A stretch of 52,600 nt of DNA, taken from positions 1 to 52,600 of the forward strand of contig BDSY01000021.1 of the NCBI GenBank assembly GCA_002897895.1, given 5' to 3'. Position numbers and translations under genes: made by a program. Below the pieces are notes generated by a model. That model did no database searches, was not told where the DNA came from, and worked only from the letters and a program-made list of their open reading frames with translations. The number at the start of each line of letters is the position of its first letter. Positions within the stretch are counted from its first letter, which is position 1. Below are positions 15,195 to 22,432 of the stretch, one piece after another. This DNA comes from a bacterium BMS3Abin06 (GTDB taxonomy: Bacteria > Nitrospirota > Thermodesulfovibrionia > UBA6902).

Positions 15195-16898
15195 ATGATC
15201 ATCTCTGATCAGGTTAGAGTGAACATTAAGGATTCAAGGAGTCCCGGGAAGAAATTCAATTCCCCTGTGCAAGATATGATCGGAAACCCCGGTATAAAAA
15301 ATATTCGAAATCTCCCGGCTTCTGTAAAGCCCCACCTGAAATCCTCGGGCAAGGCTCTTCCTTTAAATAAAGCTGCCCTGGTGCGGGCAAAAGTAATAGA
15401 CGTTAATGAAGGAGGCGGCGCTCTCCTCCGGCTGCTGTCAGGCAGCGGAAGTAAAGGTAATTTGGAGGGAGCCCTCATAAAGGCAAGTTCGGAAGTCCCT
15501 TTAACAAAGGGGCAGACATTATACCTTGAAATTTTTGGAGGCAAAGAAAATATTCAGATGAAGTTTGTCGATAATGCACGGATGACATCTGAACCGCCTA
15601 GGCAGAATATTCCGCCAAAACTCCTTGATATGCTTGTCCGCCTGTCCGGATCAGGCCTGGGCAATTCTGATTCAAAACTCCTTTTGAATATGCTCAAGTC
15701 ACTTCCCCAAAATATCAAGACCGTCTTTCCTGAGCTGAAAAATCTTGAAAATTTACTGCCTGATACAAAGCAGCCTGACAGCAGGTTGTTAACGCGGGAC
15801 AGTGCACGAAACCTGCTGACTATTATGGGCCGGGGCAGCAAGTCTTTTCCATTCAGGGCCGGTACCGTTCTTAAAGCAGAAGTCATGGATATCACGGAAA
15901 AAGGGAATGTAGTTCTTCGTTTACTTCCTTCAGACAGTATTAATGAAAAAGCCGGCGGGACAATAATAAAAGCTGATTCAGCTATTCCCCTGGCAAAAGG
16001 GCAAAATATATTCCTTGAAGTCCTCGGCGGGGAAAATAAAATAAAGATGCGTATTGCCGGTAGCGCTCCCGGTTTCTCTGAGACCCCTGAGCAGGTCGTC
16101 CCGGCAAGGTTTATAGATATGCTTGCAAGTCTTTCTGAATCGAGGCTCAGCAATTCTGAATTCAAATTTATTTTGAACATGCTCAAATCATTGCCTCAAA
16201 ATATTAAAAGGGCTATCCCGGAGTTCCGGAACCTGGAAAAACTCCTGCTGGATATAAAGCAGATAGACGGGAAACTCTTAAAGGCATCTGTCGAAACATC
16301 AGGGGTAGCCTTTGAGACCAGGCTGAAACTTGCGGTACTGAATGGTTCCGGATCAGTGCTCAGGAACCTCACGGCGCTGCAGGCGGAAGGCGACCTCAAA
16401 GCGCTCCTCATGAGGTTCAAAACACTATTGAAGGATGAGGGTGTCGATAACACACTGAAGCAGTCGGGCTTCAGGATATCGGATGTATCAGGCACAGTGG
16501 ACAGGTTTATCAGGGACATTGAATTTTTCCAACTCACCTCAAGGCTGAACGATATGTTTTACACCTTTCTTCCTGTATTGTGGGATGACTTAAGGGACTG
16601 TGAGTTTATTTTCAAAAAAGGCAAAGGAAACAGAAGAGGCTCTTACTCATGCGATATAAATCTCGACCTTGAATCTCTGGGAAGGTTATCCATATCCGTG
16701 ACAATACTGAACAGCTCATTTTACGTCACCTTCTTTACCGAACGAGAGGACATTAAAGAGCTTATTAAATCACAAAGGCAGATACTTGAAGGCCGGTTTG
16801 CATCACAGGCCCTGCCCCTGAAGGCAATAAGCATCAATCATAAAAAGGAGATAGTCTTTGGAAAGACTCAAACTCAGGGGGTTAATGTAAAGATATAA
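15195..16898 (+). CDS. FliK-like flagellar hook-length control protein with internal duplication
   Basis: 567 residues. Two related blocks of about 145 residues (roughly 55-200 and 225-370) share the order RAKVIDVNEGG/KAEVMDITEKG, LTKGQTLYLEI/LAKGQNIFLEV and LLNMLKSLPQNIK/ILNMLKSLPQNIK. The C-terminal part (about 450-560) resembles the FliK hook-length domain, with LGRLSISVTILNSSFYVTF. FliK sets hook length and switches FlhB export specificity. It is followed two bases later by an FlhB-tail-like gene, which supports the assignment. No clear ribosome site precedes ATG 15195. Confidence 0.72.
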   Translation: MIISDQVRVNIKDSRSPGKKFNSPVQDMIGNPGIKNIRNLPASVKPHLKSSGKALPLNKAALVRAKVIDVNEGGGALLRLLSGSGSKGNLEGALIKASSEVPLTKGQTLYLEIFGGKENIQMKFVDNARMTSEPPRQNIPPKLLDMLVRLSGSGLGNSDSKLLLNMLKSLPQNIKTVFPELKNLENLLPDTKQPDSRLLTRDSARNLLTIMGRGSKSFPFRAGTVLKAEVMDITEKGNVVLRLLPSDSINEKAGGTIIKADSAIPLAKGQNIFLEVLGGENKIKMRIAGSAPGFSETPEQVVPARFIDMLASLSESRLSNSEFKFILNMLKSLPQNIKRAIPEFRNLEKLLLDIKQIDGKLLKASVETSGVAFETRLKLAVLNGSGSVLRNLTALQAEGDLKALLMRFKTLLKDEGVDNTLKQSGFRISDVSGTVDRFIRDIEFFQLTSRLNDMFYTFLPVLWDDLRDCEFIFKKGKGNRRGSYSCDINLDLESLGRLSISVTILNSSFYVTFFTEREDIKELIKSQRQILEGRFASQALPLKAISINHKKEIVFGKTQTQGVNVKI

Positions 16899-16900
16899 CC

Positions 16901-17182
16901 ATGAAAAAACAATCCGAAAAAGCTGCGGCCCTGAAGTACATGCGAGGGAAAGACTCTGCTCCGAGGCTTGTAGCCAAGGGAAGAGGGAAAGTCGCTGAGA
17001 AAATTATAGAGATTGCAAAGGCGCACGGTATACCTGTAAAAGAAGACAAAGATCTCGTTGAGCTCCTTTCAGTGCTCGACCTGTACCGGGAAATCCCCCC
17101 GGATTTATACAAAGCAGTTGCTGAAATCCTTGCGTTTGTATATTCATTAAAAAACAGGAAGCCCGGTTTGCAACAAGGTTAA
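16901..17182 (+). CDS. FlhB C-terminal-domain-like protein
   Basis: 93 residues matching only the cytoplasmic tail of FlhB (FlhX/YlqH type): APRLVAKGRGKVAEKIIEIA, then the AHGIPVKEDKDLVELL segment, and a DLYREIPPDLYKAVAEILAFVY end. The membrane domain and the NPTH autocleavage site of true FlhB are absent, as expected for this small paralogue. In other bacteria such proteins can substitute for the FlhB tail. It is in an operon with the FliK-like gene. Confidence 0.85.
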   Translation: MKKQSEKAAALKYMRGKDSAPRLVAKGRGKVAEKIIEIAKAHGIPVKEDKDLVELLSVLDLYREIPPDLYKAVAEILAFVYSLKNRKPGLQQG

Positions 17183-17188
17183 AACAAA

Positions 17189-17358
17189 GGTAACCGTTTA
17201 GAGGGTGCAGTTGTCAGGGTGCAGAAAGAACATCATCCGGTTTCAGAATATATGTAGCCTAAATACGGGCCAGCTCTTTTCCACACATCTAAATCTTCAA
17301 ATTTCATTCTGCCCCCTGACAACTCCTCCCTGCACCCTACACCCTGTGAACGGTTACT
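17189..17358. repeat. Repeat element carrying the start of a four-helix-bundle gene (copy B, inverted)
   Basis: Bounded by GTAACCGTT (17190-17198) and AACGGTTAC (17349-17357), the same outer motif as the element at 2554-2754. On the minus strand it carries ATG 17307 with MKFEDLDVWKRA and a stop at 17233. Seven-base units run along 17309-17350 (CTGCCCC, CTGACAA, CTCCTCC, CTGCACC, CTACACC, CTGTGAA) and again at 17203-17226. The core is an inverted near-copy of 14984-15129, so the two copies flank the flagellar gene pair. Confidence 0.65.
17233..17307 (-). pseudogene. Remnant N-terminus of a four-helix-bundle (23S rRNA IVS-type) protein
   Basis: Twenty-four codons; the first twelve read MKFEDLDVWKRA, the family's typical start, before the frame runs into unrelated sequence and a stop. 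Only one of these twelve residues differs from the other remnant (Ser for Leu). Confidence 0.55.
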
Positions 17359-17412
17359 CATATAACAACATTTTTTAATGACATCCCATTCTGCCGTTTC
17401 AAAAAAAATCGA

Positions 17413-17440
17413 TTGACAAGTTCAAGAAAAGTGCTATTAT
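17413..17440 (+). promoter_or_regulatory. Sigma-70 promoter for the receiver-PAS gene
   Basis: TTGACA (17413-17418) is a perfect -35; TATTAT (17435-17440) matches five of six -10 bases with 16-bp spacing. Transcription would start near 17447, about 57 bases before the ATG at 17504. Confidence 0.65.
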
Positions 17441-17503
17441 GTGCTTTACAGGGGACTAATAAGTCAATTAAAATAATTTATAGCTCAAGCCGGGCGTTTA
17501 ACC

Positions 17504-18550
17504 ATGAGAATCCTGATTGTTGACGACAATGAAGATTCAAGGATGATCCTTAAAAAAAACCTTGAATCCAGCGGGCACACAATTCAAGATGCCTGTAATG
17601 GAGCCGAGGCCCTGCGGTTGGCCAGGGAATCTCCACCCGATATGATCATATCAGACATCCTTATGCCGGTAATGGACGGTTTCAGGCTCTGCCGCGAAAT
17701 CAGGCAGGACAAACAGTTATATAAAATCCACTTTGTTTTTTACACGGCAACATATCTTGACCCGGGGGACGAAAAGCTGGCAATGAGCATAGGTGCATCC
17801 CGCTATATCATTAAGCCTGCTGATACTGCCGAATTCCTCAGGACAATAAAAGGGGTGTTTCAGGAATATGAAGAAGAGAAACTGCCGGTGCCTGAAAAGC
17901 CCGTAAAAGAAAGGCCTGAATTATTCAGGATGTATGAGGAGAGCATTGCAAGGAAGCTTGATAAAAAAGTGGAGGAGCTTGAACGGGTCAAGACCAATCT
18001 TGTAATTGCCTGCAATGAGCTGAAAGAGTCGGAACAAAAATTCAGGATTATTTTTGACAATGCAATCGACGGAATACTTCTGGCGGATATGGAAACCGGG
18101 AAATTCCATACAGGCAATAAAATGATCTGCCGGATGCTGGGTTATAGTCCGGAAGAGATTGAAAAATTAGAGGTCAGGGATATTCATCCTAAGAAAGTTC
18201 TTCCCCATGTTATTGAGCGATTTGAGAAGCAATCGAGTGGAGAGCTTACGCCCGCGGAAAATATTCAGGTGAAAAAAAAGGACGGCAGTATTTTCTATGC
18301 CAATATTAATTCATCCCCGATAACATTAGCAGGGAAAAGATACCTTATGGGAATCTTCAGGGACATTACCCGGCGCGTGCAGGCAGAGGAAGAATTGCTC
18401 CGCAGCCGCTCGGAGTTGTCAGCGCTTTTCAGGGTTTCATCAGCAATCATCCGCACAATGAAAAAGAAGAAAGACTTAATAAGAAAGGCGGATGAAGCCC
18501 TGTATCAGGCCAAACAGAAAGGCAGAAACCGGATTGAGGTCAGTGAATGA
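17504..18550 (+). CDS. Response regulator with PAS domain and a GGDEF remnant
   Basis: 348 residues. A receiver domain (about 1-120) has the DDNEDSR acidic pair and phospho-acceptor Asp in ISDILMPVMDG. A coiled linker and a PAS domain (about 185-295) follow. The protein then reads LRSRSELSALFRVSSAI and passes directly into DLIRKADEALYQAKQKGRNR, which is the last helix of GGDEF diguanylate cyclases. The GGDEF signature and about 130 residues of that domain are missing, so it cannot make c-di-GMP. Receiver and PAS are close paralogues of those at 22433 and 19586. Confidence 0.8.
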   Translation: MRILIVDDNEDSRMILKKNLESSGHTIQDACNGAEALRLARESPPDMIISDILMPVMDGFRLCREIRQDKQLYKIHFVFYTATYLDPGDEKLAMSIGASRYIIKPADTAEFLRTIKGVFQEYEEEKLPVPEKPVKERPELFRMYEESIARKLDKKVEELERVKTNLVIACNELKESEQKFRIIFDNAIDGILLADMETGKFHTGNKMICRMLGYSPEEIEKLEVRDIHPKKVLPHVIERFEKQSSGELTPAENIQVKKKDGSIFYANINSSPITLAGKRYLMGIFRDITRRVQAEEELLRSRSELSALFRVSSAIIRTMKKKKDLIRKADEALYQAKQKGRNRIEVSE

Positions 18551-18631
18551 AGGTTGATGATTGAAGAGAATCATTATTAAATTCCTCTTTCTTTACGCTT
18601 AGAGTGGGGAATGAAGGAATCAGAGTCTGAC

Positions 18632-19531
18632 ATGAAGAGATGGAAAATATTATCGGCAATATCACTCCTCTTTATCCTTACTATCATGCCCGCTGCGCAG
18701 GCTGCCCCCCTTATTTTCAAGGGATGTTCTGTTACAAGGAGGGCATTCATGAGCGAAGTCGCTCTCGCTTATGAAAAAGTTGCCGGTAAAAAGATTGATG
18801 TGATGGGCGGCGGAGCTACACTCGGCATCAGGGCAGCGGCAGCAGACGATGCCGATATCGGCGGCACTTGCAGACCCCCTTTACCTGACCTGTTCGATGA
18901 AGAAAAAGGGGGCTATATGACCCTTATAGCATGGGATGCCCTGGTGTTTATCACACACACCTCAAACCCTGTTGACGGCATTACACTTCAGCAGGCAAAA
19001 GATATTTTATCAGGCAAAATTACAAACTGGAGAGAACTTGGAGGAGCTGACAAACCCATAATAGCTGTCTTTAGAAGCCAGGTGCCTGAACACGGCGGAA
19101 AAGTGTCCGGTGTCGGCTATATGGCAAGGCTGCTGGTTTTTAATGATCCGGATATTGATTTCATAAAAAATGCCCTTTTCTTTAAACACTCCGCAGAAGT
19201 TGAACGAATTATAGAGAAGGTCGGATGTACATTCGGCATTACCGGTGTATCTTCTGCAAGAAAAAGAAAGGTCAAAATTTTAAATTTAAACGGCATTGAG
19301 CCTACAAAAGAAAACATAGCATCCGGCGAATATCCTCTCTTCAGGCCATTGTATGTGGTGACAAAGGGGAAGCCTGCCGGAGAGGCAAAGGCATTCATTG
19401 ACTGGCTTTTGAGCAAGGAGGGGCAAAAGATTGTCTCAGATCAGGGAACAGTTAATCTGGAAGAGGGCAGGGGGCTGAAAGCAAAGTTCAGGTTCTGGCA
19501 GCACACCGAATTAATCATGAATTATAAATAA
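18632..19531 (+). CDS. PstS-like periplasmic substrate-binding protein
   Basis: A solitary phosphate-type binding protein (PBP-like domain 2). From ATG 18632 it is 299 residues with a signal peptide ending AAQA; an in-frame ATG at 18611 would add seven polar residues. Typical PstS features are the KGCSVT start of the mature domain, GGGATLGIRAAAADDADIGG and the LSGKITNWRELGG block. No permease or ATPase gene follows. Its neighbour is a Cache-domain histidine kinase, so it may serve sensing and not only transport (inference). Confidence 0.78.
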   Translation: MKRWKILSAISLLFILTIMPAAQAAPLIFKGCSVTRRAFMSEVALAYEKVAGKKIDVMGGGATLGIRAAAADDADIGGTCRPPLPDLFDEEKGGYMTLIAWDALVFITHTSNPVDGITLQQAKDILSGKITNWRELGGADKPIIAVFRSQVPEHGGKVSGVGYMARLLVFNDPDIDFIKNALFFKHSAEVERIIEKVGCTFGITGVSSARKRKVKILNLNGIEPTKENIASGEYPLFRPLYVVTKGKPAGEAKAFIDWLLSKEGQKIVSDQGTVNLEEGRGLKAKFRFWQHTELIMNYK

Positions 19532-19585
19532 TCATAGAACGTAGGTAATGAAGATCGAAACTTTGCCCGTGCAGGAAGGCAGAAA

Positions 19586-21967
19586 ATGACAATCCGGAAG
19601 AGATTATTATTGTATCTCCTGGCGCCCTTAATCACCACCATCCTGATACTCAGCACTTTTGACTATTTTTATTCCTCATGGTTTTTAGAGAAAAAAGCCA
19701 GCCAGGTGCTCCTGTCCGGGGCAGAGACAATTAATAATGAAATTCAGCAGAGTATCCGCCACACTGAAAGCGACCTGGCCATTCTCCTTTCCAACAGGAT
19801 GATTAAAGAATATATAATGTATTCCAGGCTTGGATTGCTGGATTATGCTGAAGACGAGAGATGGAAGATAGAAGAAGATTTTCTGAAAGTAGCCGATGAA
19901 AAACCTGAATATGTCTCCATCAGATTTATCGGGCTGGATGGGAAATCCACCATTAACATAGTTGATAGAAAGGTAAGCTATGGGGATATTGATTTTTCCG
20001 GTGAGGACTGGTTTGTTAACGCCTTGCGACTGGAAAAAGAAGAATCATTTGTCTCTCCACTGCATCCATGCAAAGAGCATAATAAACCCTCGATATCAAT
20101 CAGCAGACTATATTATGACGATGCCGGAGAAAAGGGCGGAGTTATCTTCCTGCACGTCCACGCGGATAAATTTTTTCAGGGAATCCTCGGAAAAACAATC
20201 GGGGAGAATGGATATGCGTATCTTATTGATAACAATGGTGTTATTGTCGCTCATAAGGATGCAGCCTGGAGAGGCGCAGACGTTAAGGAATATGCGTCAT
20301 CCAAAAGAGCCATTGCCGGAGATGCAGGGACAATAACGGAATTTGACGGGATCAATGCAGCCTTAATGAAAAAGGCATATATGCCGCTGAAGCTTGACGG
20401 GTTATACCTGTTAGTATCAAGGCCTATGAAAGAGATAACCGCATTCGGTACACAATTGCAGTTATTGAATTTAATTTTTTTCATCGCAACGGTACTGCTT
20501 GTTTCTATAATCAGCTCCATAGTCGCAAAGAGAATATCAAAACCGATTAAACAACTCTGCCGGGAAACAGAGATTATTGAAACCGGCAATCTGGATCACA
20601 GGATAGAAATAAAGACAGGTGATGAAATAGAACATCTGGCCGCCTCCTTTAATAAAATGGTGGCCGGGTTAAAGGAAAAAAGCAATGAGCTTAGAGAGTC
20701 CGAAGAAAAATTCAGGGCGATTTTTGACAATGCAATGGACGGGATACTTGTGGCGGATGTAGAAAAGGGAAAATTCTTTACCGGCAATAACATGATCTGC
20801 AAGATGCTTGGTTACAGTATGGATGAGATCAAAGGCTTGGGAGTTATTGATATTTATCCGGAGAAAGCCCCCCCATATGTTATTGAACAGTTTGAGAATC
20901 AATCAGGAGGAGTGTTTATGCTCGCCGGGGATATTCCGGTAAAAAGAAAAGACGGCAGCATATTTTATGCAGAGATTAACTTTTCTCCTGTAACGCTTGC
21001 CGGAAAGACTTATCTCATGGGCATGTTCAGAGACATCACCGAACGTAAGAAGGCCGAGGGGAAAATCAGGGAATATTCGGAAAACCTTGAACATAAGGTT
21101 AAAGAGCGCACAAGAGAACTTGAAGACAAAACGGAAAAACTCGAAAAATCCGAGACGTCACTCAGATATCTCCTTGAAGATGTCAACAAATCCAGGGCAG
21201 AGCTTGAAAAAGCAAATGAAAAACTCAGGAAGCTTGACCGTCTGAAATCAATGTTCATTGCCTCAATGTCTCATGAACTCAGGACTCCTCTTAACTCCAT
21301 CATCGGGTTCACCGGCATTTTACTCCAGGGCATGGCAGGTGAAATTAACAATGAGCAGAGAGACCAGCTTCAGAGGGTCTATGGTTCGGCAAAACACCTT
21401 CTTGAACTTATTACCGACGTAATAGATATCTCAAAAATTGAAGCCGGGAAAATTAAAGCCTATGTAGAAGAGTTCCAGCTTGACAAAGTTATTAAAGAGG
21501 CAATATCAAGTCTCGCAACCCAGATAGATAATAAAGGGCTCTGTCTTGAAACCAGTATACCGCAAGGGATCAAACTGACTACCGACAGGCGCAGGCTCCT
21601 GCAGTGTATCCTTAATTATTTGAGCAATGCAGTTAAATTTACTGAAAAAGGCTCTGTGCGCATAAGCGCACGACGAGTTACGGGGTCAGAAAAACCCGCA
21701 ACCCGCAACTCGCAACCCGCAGCAGATGATTTTGTTGAAATTTCCGTCACTGACACAGGTATCGGCATAAAGGGAGAAGACCTGCCGAAACTGTTCAACT
21801 CCTTTGTCAGACTTGATTCTCCTTTAAAGCTGACAACATCAGGAACAGGGCTGGGGCTTTATCTGACAAAAAAACTTGTCACCGAGATACTCGGCGGCTC
21901 ATTGTCTGTTGAGAGCAAGTATGGAGAGGGCAGTACGTTTATTATTAAGATACCGAAAGAAATATGA
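19586..21967 (+). CDS. Cache-HAMP-PAS sensor histidine kinase
   Basis: 793 residues. Membrane helices near 8-30 and 290-312 flank a periplasmic double-Cache sensor. HAMP follows (ISKPIKQLCRETEII), then PAS (about 365-480), a coiled coil (490-550), HisKA with phospho-acceptor His in SMSHELRTPLNSI, and HATPase with VTDTGIGI and GTGLGLYL. Between the HATPase strands ISARR and VEISVTDTG sits an extra segment, VTGSEKPATRNSQPAA, encoded partly by four seven-base repeats. A CheY-like gene follows, probably its partner. Confidence 0.9.
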   Translation: MTIRKRLLLYLLAPLITTILILSTFDYFYSSWFLEKKASQVLLSGAETINNEIQQSIRHTESDLAILLSNRMIKEYIMYSRLGLLDYAEDERWKIEEDFLKVADEKPEYVSIRFIGLDGKSTINIVDRKVSYGDIDFSGEDWFVNALRLEKEESFVSPLHPCKEHNKPSISISRLYYDDAGEKGGVIFLHVHADKFFQGILGKTIGENGYAYLIDNNGVIVAHKDAAWRGADVKEYASSKRAIAGDAGTITEFDGINAALMKKAYMPLKLDGLYLLVSRPMKEITAFGTQLQLLNLIFFIATVLLVSIISSIVAKRISKPIKQLCRETEIIETGNLDHRIEIKTGDEIEHLAASFNKMVAGLKEKSNELRESEEKFRAIFDNAMDGILVADVEKGKFFTGNNMICKMLGYSMDEIKGLGVIDIYPEKAPPYVIEQFENQSGGVFMLAGDIPVKRKDGSIFYAEINFSPVTLAGKTYLMGMFRDITERKKAEGKIREYSENLEHKVKERTRELEDKTEKLEKSETSLRYLLEDVNKSRAELEKANEKLRKLDRLKSMFIASMSHELRTPLNSIIGFTGILLQGMAGEINNEQRDQLQRVYGSAKHLLELITDVIDISKIEAGKIKAYVEEFQLDKVIKEAISSLATQIDNKGLCLETSIPQGIKLTTDRRRLLQCILNYLSNAVKFTEKGSVRISARRVTGSEKPATRNSQPAADDFVEISVTDTGIGIKGEDLPKLFNSFVRLDSPLKLTTSGTGLGLYLTKKLVTEILGGSLSVESKYGEGSTFIIKIPKEI
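21693..21720. repeat. Seven-base tandem repeat AACCCGC inside a kinase gene (4 units)
   Basis: AACCCGC, AACCCGC, AACTCGC, AACCCGC. It is read in frame (encoding part of KPATRNSQPA) at a loop of the HATPase domain. Being 28 bases long, it shifts frame relative to the unit; flanking bases restore the frame. Confidence 0.85.
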
Positions 21968-22021
21968 ATTTGAAGCACGAAATCAGAATTTCGTATTTAT
22001 TAAAAGGAGGATATATCTATT

Positions 22022-22387
22022 ATGAAAACAGCGTTAGTAATAGAAGATAATGAAAACAATATGAAACTAATAACCTTTATTCTGAAAAAAAACGGCTACA
22101 ACGCCGTCAAGGCGGAAAACGGCAAAAAAGGGATAGAACTTGCATTAAAGGAAAGACCGGATTTCATACTGCTTGACATCCAGTTGCCTGACATTAATGG
22201 CCTTGATGTACTTAAAGAGATCCGCAGTTCCGAGATAGACGGAGAAATCCCCATTATTGCAATAACATCCTATGCAATGAGCGGTGACAGGGAAAAAATG
22301 CTGGAGGCCGGATGCAACGGCTATATCGAAAAGCCGATCGACCCTCTCAATATTATTAATCATATAAAGGAGATACTTGGAGAATAA
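22022..22387 (+). CDS. CheY/DivK-like single-domain response regulator
   Basis: 121 residues consisting of one receiver domain: acidic pair in VIEDNENN, phospho-acceptor Asp in LLDIQLPD, the conserved Thr/Ser in ITSYAM and Lys in EKPIDP. A strong ribosome site (AAAGGAGG) precedes the ATG. Lacking an output domain, it would act by protein contact or relay phosphate from the adjacent Cache kinase. Confidence 0.9.
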   Translation: MKTALVIEDNENNMKLITFILKKNGYNAVKAENGKKGIELALKERPDFILLDIQLPDINGLDVLKEIRSSEIDGEIPIIAITSYAMSGDREKMLEAGCNGYIEKPIDPLNIINHIKEILGE

Positions 22388-22432
22388 AAAGAATTCAATA
22401 TTCAATTGAAATCTCGAATCTTTGCAGAAAAA

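Noticed and set aside
17470-17503. A possible second GEMM-like motif (AGCCGGGCG before the receiver-PAS gene)
   Set aside because: The diagnostic GGGACGCAAAG block and the P2 helix are missing upstream; the region instead has a sigma-70 promoter.
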